The notes: generated by a model not told the origin, from the sequence alone. DNA of 64,000 bases from Streptacidiphilus melanogenes (GCF_000787835.1 NZ_BBPP01000007.1:87292-151291), one strand, 5' to 3'; counted from the stretch's first letter, positions 27,785 through 36,428 are shown. Made by a program: numbers and translations.

Positions 27785-29137
27785 ATGCCCTACCGTGCTA
27801 CCCCGCGCCGCGTAGACGGCGTCTTGTCCTTGGCAGGCGCGGACGCCTTGTGGGCTGAGCTGATGGCCAGCAGCGCAGTCCCGGTCACTCTGGGAGCATT
27901 CACCCGCCCCCCTGCCGATCCGCGTACCGGCTACGTACTGCTCGGCGCACGCGTTGTTCAGGTGACGGAGCGGGCCGACGGTGCGTGGAACGTCCGTGAG
28001 GCTGACGTACGCCGGGCGGCGGTGGAACTGAGCGCGTTCCAGGTCAACACGAGTGGTCTGGTCCGTGTTGCTCCGTTCCACGGTTCACTGAGAGCGGGAC
28101 AGGATGACGCGCGGGCGCTGCGGTGGCGTCAGCGCCTTGGCCAGGAATGGGTCCGCGAACGTACTGGCGTTGCTCCTGGGCCGCCAGCTGGCGTTGGCGA
28201 CCATCTGCCGCACCTGGCGGGGGTGGACTGGCGCCGGGCTCTCGTCACGCGGAGGGGAGCGGGCACAGGCGACATGTGGTGGCTGCCCCGCGCGCTGGTG
28301 AAATTGCTGGACACGGCTGAGCATGCTGAGGCGCAGTGGTCGCTGGCCGTGCGGACCTGCCAGAGGTGCGGGGCCGTGGCGGACCAGCCCGACCAGTGGC
28401 GCGTCCGAACCGACAACGGCCAGCAGACGGTCTGCCCCAGCTGCCGCACCACCACGCTGCGCCAGTACAAGGGGGAGCTGAATGGGCACCGATACTCGGT
28501 GCTCAGCAAGAAGCGCGCCGCGCTGGAGGTCTCCGGGTGGATCTGCGCCGTCTGCCGGGACGCACCAGCCGCCGTGCTGGACCACTGCCACGAGCACGGC
28601 TACGTCCGCGCTCCCGCGTGCCAACCCTGTAACACGCGAGAACGGCCCAACTACCTCTACAGCAACGACGTCTACGTGACAGGCCGCTATGTGCCACTGT
28701 TCCGCACCCAAGTCCAGGACTGGCTGCGGCACTGGCACCGCTGCGACGGCTGCCGCGCCCGTACCACGCTGCCACTGCCGCACTTGGCCGCACTGACCGC
28801 CATCCTGGTCGGCGAACCACTGCGCCCGACCCACCGCGACGCTGGCAGCTCTCGTGGGCGAAGGCCCTGCGGTGAACTGCGCGCCTCCTGGACCGGCAGC
28901 CATCACGCTCCAGGCTCGTGCATGATCAAGCTGAGCGTGGACTACTGCCCCAGTGGAGAGCACCGCACCTTGGCCCAGGTCATGTACCGAGAGGCCGTCG
29001 ACCGGTTTGGCACTTGGCTGGCCGAGACCGCGCCCGCAGTGGCTGCAGCGGCCGGCGCGGGAAGACATGAGGCGATCCCTGCCCAGTTCCGACCCGTTAT
29101 TCCGGACGCCAGCGGCGAGGGACAGGGCCTGTTCTGA
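27785..29137 (+). CDS. Recombination endonuclease VII-like protein (copy A)
   Basis: 450 aa. The N-terminal 200 residues have no fold I recognise. Next comes a zinc knuckle (CQRCGAVADQ ... CPSC). The endonuclease VII/HNH-like core follows: ICAVCRDAPAAVLDHCHEHG then YVRAPACQPCNTRERPNYLY, matching the C-x2-C ... D-H-C-H ... C-x2-C-N signature. After it come more cysteines (RCDGCRARTTLP). Probable Mg2+-dependent DNA nuclease. It starts 60 nt after the DUF3732 gene but has its own leaderless promoter. Same length as the module B copy. Confidence 0.8.
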   Translation: MPYRATPRRVDGVLSLAGADALWAELMASSAVPVTLGAFTRPPADPRTGYVLLGARVVQVTERADGAWNVREADVRRAAVELSAFQVNTSGLVRVAPFHGSLRAGQDDARALRWRQRLGQEWVRERTGVAPGPPAGVGDHLPHLAGVDWRRALVTRRGAGTGDMWWLPRALVKLLDTAEHAEAQWSLAVRTCQRCGAVADQPDQWRVRTDNGQQTVCPSCRTTTLRQYKGELNGHRYSVLSKKRAALEVSGWICAVCRDAPAAVLDHCHEHGYVRAPACQPCNTRERPNYLYSNDVYVTGRYVPLFRTQVQDWLRHWHRCDGCRARTTLPLPHLAALTAILVGEPLRPTHRDAGSSRGRRPCGELRASWTGSHHAPGSCMIKLSVDYCPSGEHRTLAQVMYREAVDRFGTWLAETAPAVAAAAGAGRHEAIPAQFRPVIPDASGEGQGLF

Positions 29138-29279
29138 GCTGCCCATCTGGGCAGCCGATGCATGTCTTGGATTCGACGCGACGCCGGCGTCGGCGACTGC
29201 ACAATCCGCACCGCCGATGGCGCGCTCAGCCCGCACGCGTGGGTGCCGCCGGCCGACGATTGCCTCTGCGGGCGGCGCA

Positions 29280-29356
29280 CTGGCGGAGGTGCGCGGCCCG
29301 GCTGGCCGAGCCCGCGCCATCGCTCGTGCCGTCCGGAACGGCTAATCGCTCGCTGA
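29280..29356 (+). repeat. Partial copy of the HNH gene 3' end
   Basis: 77 nt match 23775-23851 with about nine mismatches, encoding RGPAGRARAIARAVRNG in place of RGPAGRTRAIARAVRTG. No upstream HNH core accompanies it, so it is a remnant marking the right edge of the cargo of module A. Confidence 0.6.
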
Positions 29357-29492
29357 CCCGTCGCCGCCCCGTCCGCGGGAGCAGTGGCCGTAGCGCGGAT
29401 GTACGAAACCCACCCCGCGTGTGACCGTCAATCACCCGGCGACTGCGAACACCACGGCTCTGACCTGGGGCTTACCAGCTGTACCGGCACTG

Positions 29493-30263
29493 TCAAACCC
29501 GGTGGCTCCGCTCGGCGCCCGCCCACGCGGCCTGCAGTGACCTGGCGAGCCGCTCGGGTTCGATCCGGTGGGGCGGGTCGAAGTGGTGCCGGTCTTCGAA
29601 GGTCTCCAGTTGGAACTCCGGGAAGACCTTCGACAGCCGCATGGCCACTTCCCCGTAGTCGTCGGGGTTGCTCAGGCCGCCGAGTGCGAAGTACACGGGC
29701 TTGTCGAAGGCGGCGAGTCGGTTGCGGTCCAGGTCGTAGGTCTTGAACGTCTTCAGGAACGCCCGGATCCCGGCCGGCCGCTTGGCCATCCAGGGCGGCG
29801 GGGGACCGGGAGGCGGCGGAGGCAGGACCACCTCGGGTTTGACTCCCAGCCGCATGAACCCGGCCATGAACTCCTGCGGCGGCAGCCCCTCCAACTCGTC
29901 GTACTGCGCCCACAGTGCCGTGTGCTCCGGGCTCCAGTCCCAGCTCCCGGCCCAGGCGGGTTCCAGCAGCGCCAGGCTTGCCAGTCGCTCGGGGTGCCGT
30001 TGGGCGAAGGCCAGCGCCGCGGCGCCCCCGCCCGAATAGCCCACGAGATGGAACGTGTCCCACCCACGTGCGTCGGCTTCGCGCAGCACACCCGTGACCT
30101 CGGTGTCCAGGCTGTAGTCGGCCGGCGGCTCGTCCGCCTCGTACAGCTCCAGGCCCTTGGCCACCGCGTCGGTGTCAGGGCCCAGAGCGGTGATCAGGGC
30201 ACCGTAGGCGAGGTCCGCCGGGAGCACGCTGCCGGGGAGCAGGATGACTCGGTGGAGCTTCAA
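29493..30263 (-). CDS. Alpha/beta hydrolase
   Basis: 256 aa. The oxyanion region VILLPGSVLPA is followed by nucleophile elbow GYSGGGAAALAFA (G-x-S-x-G), then a cap with a proline run (VVLPPPPPGPPPPW), and a late acidic/His pair (FEDRHHFDPPHRI) supplying the catalytic histidine. I chose TTG 30263 because AAGGAGG precedes it by a few bases; the ATG at 30290 would read through that ribosome binding site. Substrate unknown. First gene of the inter-module region. Confidence 0.82.
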   Translation of the reverse strand: MKLHRVILLPGSVLPADLAYGALITALGPDTDAVAKGLELYEADEPPADYSLDTEVTGVLREADARGWDTFHLVGYSGGGAAALAFAQRHPERLASLALLEPAWAGSWDWSPEHTALWAQYDELEGLPPQEFMAGFMRLGVKPEVVLPPPPPGPPPPWMAKRPAGIRAFLKTFKTYDLDRNRLAAFDKPVYFALGGLSNPDDYGEVAMRLSKVFPEFQLETFEDRHHFDPPHRIEPERLARSLQAAWAGAERSHRV

Positions 30264-30389
30264 GACTTCCTCCTTGGCATGGGCCGGCACGCTGCCACCA
30301 GCGTCGAGGCGCCCGCGCGTCGGCTGGTCGCGGCAACTCCGGACGGGCTGCGTCGTGCCGAGGGCGCGCCGATGGACGTAGCCGACCGG

Positions 30390-30686
30390 CTAGTCGGTCA
30401 CCACGTTGAACGCCTGGTAGACGGCCGGTTCACCCATGGGCATTCCGGCCTTCTCCATCAGTGGCGCGAGCTTCTTCCCGAACTTCGCAAACGCGTCTTC
30501 GGACTCCCAGACGTCCGTCACGAACCATCCCGTGGGGCTGGGTCCGGCCGCGTGGGAGATCAGGCCGGGGACCGGCCAGTCCTTCCGGTTCCGCACCAGG
30601 CCGCGTCCGCCTGTCATCTCATTGGTGACCTGCTCGTACTGGGCCTGTGTCCCGCCAGGGATGTCGAAGACGGTGATGATCGCCAT
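30390..30686 (-). CDS. Dimeric alpha/beta-barrel (ABM-like) protein
   Basis: 98 aa ferredoxin-like fold: FDIPGGTQAQYEQVTNEM, GLISHAAGPSPTGWFVTDVW, then ESEDAFAKFGKKLAPLM. This is the pattern of antibiotic-biosynthesis-monooxygenase/EthD-type barrels, which act as cofactor-free oxygenases or bind small ligands. The frame extends upstream without ribosome binding site; ATG 30686 chosen. A relative lies at 37381-37683. Confidence 0.75.
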   Translation of the reverse strand: MAIITVFDIPGGTQAQYEQVTNEMTGGRGLVRNRKDWPVPGLISHAAGPSPTGWFVTDVWESEDAFAKFGKKLAPLMEKAGMPMGEPAVYQAFNVVTD

Positions 30687-31077
30687 GTTGGACCCGCTCT
30701 CGTCGGAGTGCCGTGACTGACGGTTCTCAGTGGAGCAGGGCAGGGAGCGGGCCGCGCGGGCGATGCGGCCATTCGGGCCCATCGTTTCAGGCGCGGGGGC
30801 GAGGGCAGGGGCGACGCCGACCACATCGGCGCCCATGGCACCAGGTGCTGTTCTCGCAGCGCCATTCGGGTACCAGCGGGACGCCGGCGCTGCTTGCTTC
30901 CCTTGCGGCCAAGATGCGCCCCCGGATCGTGCGGAGCCGACCGGTACGGCGATCGGGTCACGACCGCACGGTCATCCGTGTCAGGGTCCGCGAGGCGACG
31001 CGCACGACGCCCGAGTCTGGCGGACGCTGGAGGAAGCAGCCAGCTGCCGTGCCGCTGAGTCAAGGAGGAGGCGAGCG
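30687..31077. other. Intergenic, divergent promoters
   Basis: 391 nt between two divergently transcribed barrel-protein genes. Only shadow frames were seen. AAGGAGGAG of the right-hand gene lies at its end. No palindrome stood out. Confidence 0.4.
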
Positions 31078-31380
31078 ATGAAGTTCGTTCAGATCATCGA
31101 GTGCAAGACCAGTCGCATTGACGAGTTCAATGCCCTGCTGGACGCCTGGGTCGAAAAGAACGCGGGCAACCGTATGGCGTCGCGGGCCCTGCAGGCCCGC
31201 GACCGTGACAAGGAGAACGTGTACCTGAACATCGTGGAGTTCCCGTCGTACGAGCAGGCGATGGACAACTCCAACCGCCCGGAGACGACAGAGTTCGCGG
31301 CACAGCTCGCGGCGCTGTGCGACGGCCCCCCGGCGTTCCGCAACCTGGACCTGCTGAACGAACGGAACTTCCAGGACTGA
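31078..31380 (+). CDS. Small barrel-fold protein, unknown function
   Basis: 100 aa: MKFVQIIECKTSRIDEFNAL, then VYLNIVEFPSYEQAMDNSNR. The beta-alpha-beta spacing fits a dimeric ferredoxin-like barrel related to ABM or NIPSNAP proteins. AAGGAGGAG precedes the ATG. Ligand unknown. It is followed by a GC-rich tandem repeat at 31386-31430. Confidence 0.75.
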   Translation: MKFVQIIECKTSRIDEFNALLDAWVEKNAGNRMASRALQARDRDKENVYLNIVEFPSYEQAMDNSNRPETTEFAAQLAALCDGPPAFRNLDLLNERNFQD

Positions 31381-31385
31381 GCCGG

Positions 31386-31430
31386 GGCGGACACCGGGGC
31401 GGACCCCGGAGCGGCCCCCGGAGCGGGCCA
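31386..31430. repeat. Short GC-rich tandem repeat
   Basis: Four imperfect units of about 12 nt of the form CGGGGCGGACAC / CGGAGCGGCCCC directly after a stop codon. It may act as a terminator or be simple slippage. Confidence 0.4.
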
Positions 31431-31543
31431 GCCTGCCGACTCGCCCAGGGGCACCGCCCGTGTGGGACCGCCTCTTCCGCTCACGCCTCCGCGCGCATCC
31501 CCGCCCGGCTTCCAGTCTCTCCGACAACCTGTATCCCCTGCGG

Positions 31544-32011
31544 TCAGGTACCGAGCCGGAATCCCGTGACGATCTCGGGGTGGATGCGGATGGTGCGGTC
31601 CATCGTGTGGTCGGTCCAAGGGCGCAGCAAGGTGGCGTAGTCGGCCAGTTCCTCGGGGTCGGTGACCAGGGTCGCGTAGCCGGTGACGACGACGCTCCAG
31701 CCGGTGCGGCTGGTGGGGTCGATCTCGTCGGCTTCGTAGGCGACCACCACGCCCACGGAGCCGGAGGCGTTCGCGGCGTTGACCAGGTCTGCGCCGTCGT
31801 GGCTGCGGATGATGATGTCGCCCTGGTGGACGATGTGGTTGACCGGGCGGATCGCTGGCAGGGCGTGCTGGGTGAACACCACGCGGCCGATCGGTGTGCC
31901 GGCGAGTAGCCGAAGTGCCTGCCCGGGCGGCAGGGCCTGCATGTGTCGGGCGCTTCCGCCATCCACGGCTGTGGCCACAGTTGCCCTGTCTTGTGGGCCG
32001 ATGGTGGTCAT
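31544..32011 (-). CDS. Pyridoxamine 5'-phosphate oxidase-like flavin-binding protein
   Basis: 155 aa split-barrel protein: LAGTPIGRVVFTQHALPAIRP, VNHIVHQGDIIIRSHDGADL, then VGVVVAYEADEIDPTSRTGW and VVVTGYATLVTDPEEL. This is the Streptomyces PNPOx-like family (FMN or F420 binding) often seen with stress genes. Strong AGGAGG before ATG 32011; the frame to 32185 is an upstream extension without support. Divergent from the TetR gene. Confidence 0.85.
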   Translation of the reverse strand: MTTIGPQDRATVATAVDGGSARHMQALPPGQALRLLAGTPIGRVVFTQHALPAIRPVNHIVHQGDIIIRSHDGADLVNAANASGSVGVVVAYEADEIDPTSRTGWSVVVTGYATLVTDPEELADYATLLRPWTDHTMDRTIRIHPEIVTGFRLGT

Positions 32012-32327
32012 GGCGCCTCCTGCCGCCGGGGTACAGTCACGCCGATCATGTGGCTTCCGGTGCCGTCCGCGATAGGGCCGACCGGCCCCAGCCGCTGGGG
32101 GCGGTGCGGCGGAGAGTTGGCAATCAACCCGGCTGCGTCGAGTGCGGGCCGCGCCGCCCGGCGCCAGGGGCCAGCTTGACCGCACCAGGACTGGCGCTCG
32201 CTGGCTGCCATCGGTGCGAGGATCGTGCAGATCGCCTCATCGGTGGGACTGAGGCGGTGGACCCGGCGGCCGAGGGCCGGGCGCTGTGGAGACTCGTACC
32301 GCGTCGAGTGTGATCCTTGACAAAGCT

Positions 32328-32369
32328 TAGGACAGCTGTCCTAGGATCGAGTTAGGACCGTCGTCCTAA
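32328..32369. promoter_or_regulatory. Paired palindromic operators before a TetR gene
   Basis: TAGGACAG-CTGTCCTA at 32328-32343 is a perfect 16-bp palindrome, and TTAGGAC-CGTC-GTCCTAA at 32352-32369 has perfect 7-bp arms. Both share TAGGAC-N4-GTCCTA. A -35-like TTGACA lies just upstream at 32317-32322, so binding would occlude the promoter. Likely the autoregulatory site of the TetR protein and its two downstream genes. Confidence 0.6.
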
Positions 32370-32410
32370 ATCTGGCTGGGTTGACGGCAGGGACGCGGGC
32401 GAGGAGGAGC

Positions 32411-32986
32411 ATGAACGTGCGAGGCGGGGCGACCCGGGCCCAGATCGTCGACGCGGCGGACCGGCTCTTCTACCGGCAGGGATACGAGCACACGTCCTTC
32501 GCGGCGATCGCCGAGGCCGTGCGCATCTCGCGGGGCAACTTCTACCACCACTTCAAGTCGAAGGACCTCATCCTCGACGCCGTGATCGAGGCTCGGCTCG
32601 CCGACGCCAGACGGATGCTGGAGCAGTGGGAGACCGAGCACGCCGACCCCGGTGACCGCGTCCGCCGGTTCGTCGAGATCCTGCTCGCCAACCGGGCCGA
32701 CATCCAAAGCTACGGCTGCCCCGTCGGCACCCTGACCAGCGAACTGGCCAAGCTCGACCACGCCGCGCTCGGCGAGGCGAACAGCCTGTTCACACTCTTC
32801 CGCGCATGGCTCCGAGACCAGTTCACGCTCCTGGGGCACGCGGAGGAGGCCGACGCGCTGGCGATGCACGTCCTCGCCATGACCCAGGGCGTCGCCACGC
32901 TCGCGAACGCCTTCAAGGACGAGGACTTCATCCGGCGCGAGGTCCGCCGGATCAACGACTGGCTGGACACCTACACAACCACCTGA
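32411..32986 (+). CDS. TetR/AcrR family regulator
   Basis: 191 aa. HTH: IVDAADRLFYRQGYEHTSFA then VRISRGNFYHHFKSKDLIL, the AcrR-type DNA-binding domain. The C-terminal domain contains CPVGTLTSELAKLDH, seen in many thiol- or quinone-related TetR proteins. ATG 32411 has GAGGAGG immediately upstream; TTG 32381 is possible. Eleven nt before the YciI-like gene, so probably one operon. Two matching operators precede it. Confidence 0.87.
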   Translation: MNVRGGATRAQIVDAADRLFYRQGYEHTSFAAIAEAVRISRGNFYHHFKSKDLILDAVIEARLADARRMLEQWETEHADPGDRVRRFVEILLANRADIQSYGCPVGTLTSELAKLDHAALGEANSLFTLFRAWLRDQFTLLGHAEEADALAMHVLAMTQGVATLANAFKDEDFIRREVRRINDWLDTYTTT

Positions 32987-32996
32987 AGGGGAACCC

Positions 32997-33284
32997 ATGT
33001 TCGTCGTGCTGCTGCGCTTCTCCGCCAACAAGGCCGCCGCCGGCCAGTACATGGACGGCCACCAGCAGTGGATCCAGCAAGGCCTCGACAACGGCGTCTT
33101 CCTGCTCGTCGGCAGCATCCAGCCCGGCCTCGGCGGCGCCGTCCTCGCCCACGGCATCGACAAGGAGGAACTGGAGCGGCGCGTGCAGGCCGACCCGTTC
33201 GTCGCTCAGGACGTCGTCAGCGCCGAGATCATCGAGATAGCCCCGGGCATGGCCGATGACCGCCTGAAGTTCCTGCTCCCCTGA
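32997..33284 (+). CDS. YciI-like protein
   Basis: 95 aa YCII domain: MFVVLLRFSANKAAAGQYMD, HQQWIQQGLDNGVFLLVGSI, then VQADPFVAQDVVSAEIIEI. The conserved His of the family (in DGHQQWIQ) and Asp-Pro-Phe are present. YCII proteins are small ferredoxin-like dimers of uncertain catalytic role. AAGGGGA precedes the ATG. Co-transcribed with the TetR gene upstream and the glycosylase gene downstream. Confidence 0.85.
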   Translation: MFVVLLRFSANKAAAGQYMDGHQQWIQQGLDNGVFLLVGSIQPGLGGAVLAHGIDKEELERRVQADPFVAQDVVSAEIIEIAPGMADDRLKFLLP

Positions 33285-33301
33285 CCGAGGACCACGATCC
33301 G

Positions 33302-33910
33302 ATGACCAGCATGACGCCCGACCTCGACCTGCCCCGCTGCCCGTGGAGCTACGCCGCACCGGAGTTCCTGGCCTACCACGACACCGAGTGGGGCTTCCCC
33401 GTCGCCGACGACCGGCGCCTGTTCGAGAAGCTCAGCCTGGAAGGCTTCCAGTCCGGCCTCAGCTGGCGCACCATCCTGGCCAAGCGCGACAACTTCCGCG
33501 CCGCGTTCGCCGGCTTCGACATCGCCCGGGTCGCCCGCTACGGCGAACGCGACGTCGAGCGCCTGCTTCAGAACTCCGGCATCGTCCGTCATCGGGGCAA
33601 GATCGAGGCGGTCATCAACAACGCCCAGCGCGCCGAGACGTTGGTGGAGCGCGACGGATCACTGGCCAACTTCGTTTGGCGCTACGAGCCTGATCCGGCA
33701 GAGGTGCCCGAACCGCAGACGATGTCGACCTCGCCCACCTCCGTCATCCTTTCCAAGGAGCTGCGCAAGCTAGGCTGGAAGTTCGTCGGGCCGACCACTG
33801 TCTTCGCCTTCATGCAGGCCATGGGACTGATCAACGACCACACCAACACCTGCGCGATCCGGCCCGAGGCCCAGCGTCAGCGGTCGAGGTTCACGCGCCC
33901 TGGCCGGTGA
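33302..33910 (+). CDS. tag: DNA-3-methyladenine glycosylase I
   Basis: 202 aa, typical length. Removes 3-methyladenine from alkylated DNA. Family features: N-terminal RCPW with the first zinc cysteine, YHDTEWGFPV with a zinc histidine, FEKLSLEGFQSGLSWRTIL (E and W of the base pocket), LQNSGIVRHRGKIEAVINNA, and a C-terminal INDHTNTC with the last zinc ligands. Starts 17 nt after the YciI-like gene, same operon. Its presence fits a stress operon. Confidence 0.93.
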   Translation: MTSMTPDLDLPRCPWSYAAPEFLAYHDTEWGFPVADDRRLFEKLSLEGFQSGLSWRTILAKRDNFRAAFAGFDIARVARYGERDVERLLQNSGIVRHRGKIEAVINNAQRAETLVERDGSLANFVWRYEPDPAEVPEPQTMSTSPTSVILSKELRKLGWKFVGPTTVFAFMQAMGLINDHTNTCAIRPEAQRQRSRFTRPGR

Positions 33911-33934
33911 CGGTCTCGTCCGAACGAAAACCGG

Positions 33935-33951
33935 TCGCGCGCAGCGCGCGA
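33935..33951 (+). terminator. GC-rich palindrome after tag
   Basis: TCGCGCGC-A-GCGCGCGA, eight-base complementary arms around one base, 24 nt after the tag stop. It would form a stable hairpin with the inner pairs opened; no T-tract. Confidence 0.4.
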
Positions 33952-34057
33952 GGCCCGGGACGGCCGCTACATCGACCGCGGCCGTGCTGGTGGCGACGTG
34001 AAGGCAAGCGACGGACAGCAGCTCGCGATCAAGAACGGGCGAGCCGATCCACGCCGG

Positions 34058-34915
34058 TCAGCGGCGGGAGAAGGTGGTCTGTGGATGCTCTTGGAGGATT
34101 CCGTCGACGTAGATGTCGACGAACTCGTTGTAGAAGGCCACCCGGTCACGTATCGGCTCGACAGCCGGAAGCGGCTCGGGGTAGCTCCAGACCACGCTCC
34201 TGCGCTCCGCGTCCGTGCCCCGGAAGGACCAGTACTGCGCAACGCCCTTGTAGGGGCAGCGCGTCGTCAGGTTCACGCGGTGGAGCAGGTCCCAGTCCAC
34301 ATCGTCGCGGGGAATGTAGTACCGGGTCGGGAGCCTGGTCTCGAACAGCAGCACCGGATCCGAGGTCTCGGCCAGGACCTGCCCGTCCGCCTCGACGCGC
34401 ACCCGGCGGGTGCTGTGCAGCGCGTCGACTCTCTTGTAGGGGTCTCGTGGATGGACGAAGATCTCTTCCTCCTCCTCGAACCAGCGATCGAGGGAACGCG
34501 GTGCCCGACCCTCCAAGCCGAACCACTCGAAGCCGATGTGGCCTCCGAGCTCGTCACCCGGGTAGGACCACGCGGCCCTCGGCAGAACCTCGTCGTCGAC
34601 CGTCAGGTCGTAAAAGACCGTGGAGCCGGCGTGGACGCTGCCGCTGGGGACGGCGGCCGGGGTGAGCAGATCGGTGCGCACATCCCCGGCCGGAAAGACA
34701 TAGAGAGGGACCGGCATTCCGGGCTCCCACACCAGACGCGGCTTCCTGCTGTCGACCACGAGGGTGTCTCCCCTGAAGCCGCGCACCCACCGCTCACTCG
34801 GCTCCCAGGTGAGCTCGTCGTCCGGCAGCTGCCCACGCCGCGACACGCGAGGCATCGCAGTGCCCCTGCGGCCCGAGGGCGCGGTGTCATGCCGCGGTTC
34901 TTCCGCTCGGCTCAA
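34058..34915 (-). CDS. Tandem DUF427 protein
   Basis: 285 aa with two DUF427 beta-barrel units: residues about 40-150 (VVDSRKPRLVWEPGMPVPLY ... TVFYDLTVDDEVLPRAAWSY) and about 170-280 (VRVEADGQVLAETSDPVLLF ... CPYKGVAQYWSF, then VVWSYPEPLP and VAFYNEFVDIYVDG). TTG 34915 chosen because AAGGAGAG lies 6 nt upstream; ATG 34987 and ATG 34855 are alternatives. Function of the family is unknown. Confidence 0.85.
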   Translation of the reverse strand: MSRAEEPRHDTAPSGRRGTAMPRVSRRGQLPDDELTWEPSERWVRGFRGDTLVVDSRKPRLVWEPGMPVPLYVFPAGDVRTDLLTPAAVPSGSVHAGSTVFYDLTVDDEVLPRAAWSYPGDELGGHIGFEWFGLEGRAPRSLDRWFEEEEEIFVHPRDPYKRVDALHSTRRVRVEADGQVLAETSDPVLLFETRLPTRYYIPRDDVDWDLLHRVNLTTRCPYKGVAQYWSFRGTDAERRSVVWSYPEPLPAVEPIRDRVAFYNEFVDIYVDGILQEHPQTTFSRR

Positions 34916-35082
34916 GGTGGGCTCTCCTTGGCTTGACCCCGCGGAACCTGCTCGCAGGCGCGGTGGCAATTCTGGGGTAAACGCCAACGATCAGCGCGTC
35001 CGTGAGAAGCGGCTCCCATCACTCCCACACTACGCCGACGGCCGGGAGGCGTCGGGGTGCCGCCGATCGCTCCCGCGGGGCT

Positions 35083-35391
35083 TCACCTGTCGAGTGGTTC
35101 GCGTCCCTGTCTGTGGCGGGTCCAGGCGACGGTCGCTATCACGGTCCACCACGCGGCAGCGGAAAACAGGACCACCGCGGACAAGAGGAGCAGATCGGCA
35201 TTGCGAAGCCCGAGCGCTACCGCAAGCAGGGCAATTCCCACGAGCGACATCCACCATGACATGCGCCGACCGACTCGTGGTGGTGCGGCCTGTTGGCTGA
35301 ACCGGGTCAGTAGCAGTTCGAGGTCCGGCGCCTGCTCACGCAGTTGCTCCTCGATCGAGGCCAGATTCCGTCGATCGTGCTCCGAGAGCAT
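35083..35391 (-). CDS. DUF3040 membrane protein
   Basis: 102 aa. Starts with the DUF3040 signature LSEHDRRNLASIEEQLREQAP, then two membrane helices (MSLVGIALLAVALGL and LLLSAVVLFSAAAWWTVIA). DUF3040 proteins are common in actinomycetes and often stress-induced. A GTG one codon upstream is possible. The first 265 nt upstream to the SRPBCC gene hold no gene. Confidence 0.88.
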   Translation of the reverse strand: MLSEHDRRNLASIEEQLREQAPDLELLLTRFSQQAAPPRVGRRMSWWMSLVGIALLAVALGLRNADLLLLSAVVLFSAAAWWTVIATVAWTRHRQGREPLDR

Positions 35392-35659
35392 CACGGTCCA
35401 CCTATCCCTCCTCTTGAGGCATGCCCGCTCGCGCCGTGCACCCCACGGACCCGGGAGCTTTTGGCAGCGGCTCTCGTCGCGGACGGGACAGCCGGCGGGT
35501 TGAGTTCTGTTGCCGGGTCAACTTCTTGGGGCCGGGCGCGGTCGTGCCGCTGGCGTCGCTCGGGGCCGTCGTGTGCAATGTTGACGAGCCGCGATGGGCA
35601 GCGCGCGGAAGCTGCTGAGACGATCAAGGCATGTTGCTTGATCTAACCCCGTGTCGCCG

Positions 35660-36106
35660 TCAGTCGCCGCGTTCGAGGATCTCCTTCAACCGCTGCTCGT
35701 TCCGAGGCAGTTCCTTGCGCACGCTCGGGCGGACGACCAGGGGCGTGAGCACCTTGCCCGTGCCGTGGCTCTCGAAGTCGAGCGAGATGGTGACGCGCGA
35801 GCGCGCGCCTTCGTCGAGCGGCTCGACGGTGGTGGTGACCGTCGGCCGGACGGGACCGTCGATACAGTGCGACCGGAAGCTCCGTGGCGGGTCCATCTGG
35901 TCGATCTGGGTGGTCATGGTCATCTCGCGCCGGTGGACGTGACGCGTCACCACGGTCCTGGAGCCGACGTGGGCTGGGGTGTCGTCGTCGGGCCGGACGG
36001 AGACCACGCTTTCCTGCCACTCGCCCATGTGGGCCGGGTCGGTCATGTAGGCGTAGACGTCCTCGGGACGACGCGCTATCTCGACAGTTCCTTTGATCGC
36101 GGACAT
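35660..36106 (-). CDS. SRPBCC-family protein (polyketide cyclase/START-like)
   Basis: 148 aa. GTVEIARRPEDVYAYMTDPAHMGEWQ is the typical SRPBCC N-terminus (ligand-binding helix-grip fold), with later VTTTVEPLDEGARSRVTISL and a C-terminal helix with RLKEILE. Binds a hydrophobic ligand; which one is unknown. AAGGGGGC before ATG 36106. Divergent from the carboxymuconolactone decarboxylase-like gene. Confidence 0.87.
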   Translation of the reverse strand: MSAIKGTVEIARRPEDVYAYMTDPAHMGEWQESVVSVRPDDDTPAHVGSRTVVTRHVHRREMTMTTQIDQMDPPRSFRSHCIDGPVRPTVTTTVEPLDEGARSRVTISLDFESHGTGKVLTPLVVRPSVRKELPRNEQRLKEILERGD

Positions 36107-36428
36107 CGCTGCCCCCTTAGGAATGGGTGAGATCAAACAAATGATCTCACCGCGGGGTGAAGCATGCAGCCCCCGAAGTCGTCACCCCCGCGTGGTCGGC
36201 GGGGCAAGCCAGCCGGTGCCGGGGCGAGCGCGAGGGTGCCACGCAGCTGACGTGTCAGGTCGATGGCGGGGGTGTTCATCGGTGCCTAGGCTGGTGGGTG
36301 AGGTTCGGGTGCCTACCGCTCGCATCCACCGTGAGGTTTCGTGCGTGCCTCCACGGGCGGGTGCTCCTCAGCCCACGACAAGCGCGGGCGGCCCCGCTCC
36401 GGCGCTCGGGACCTCCGAGGAGGCCGGT
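36107..36428. other. Intergenic, divergent promoters
   Basis: 322 nt between the SRPBCC gene and the AhpD-like gene. An AT-rich patch with repeated GATCTCACC / GATCAAACAAATGATCTCACC (36127-36152) contains ATGA-TCTCAC direct repeats. No gene seen; only shadow frames cross it. Confidence 0.4.

Larger units (their letters stand above)
18612..29356. mobile_element. Accessory module A (plasmid-type maintenance genes plus defence cargo)
   Basis: Similarity to module B starts near 18612/40567 and runs through the control region, two HTH genes, a ParA-like gene and a conserved unknown gene, and resumes at the endonuclease VII-like gene. Cargo between the conserved parts is an HNH nuclease and an ABC-3C-type cassette. 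A 77-nt partial copy of the HNH gene's 3' end closes the right side. No integrase, att site or terminal repeat was identified, so the boundaries are approximate. Confidence 0.5.

Noticed and set aside
29553-29575. GGTTCGATCC resembling a tRNA T-loop
   Set aside because: Lies inside the hydrolase gene and no acceptor or anticodon arms can be folded around it.
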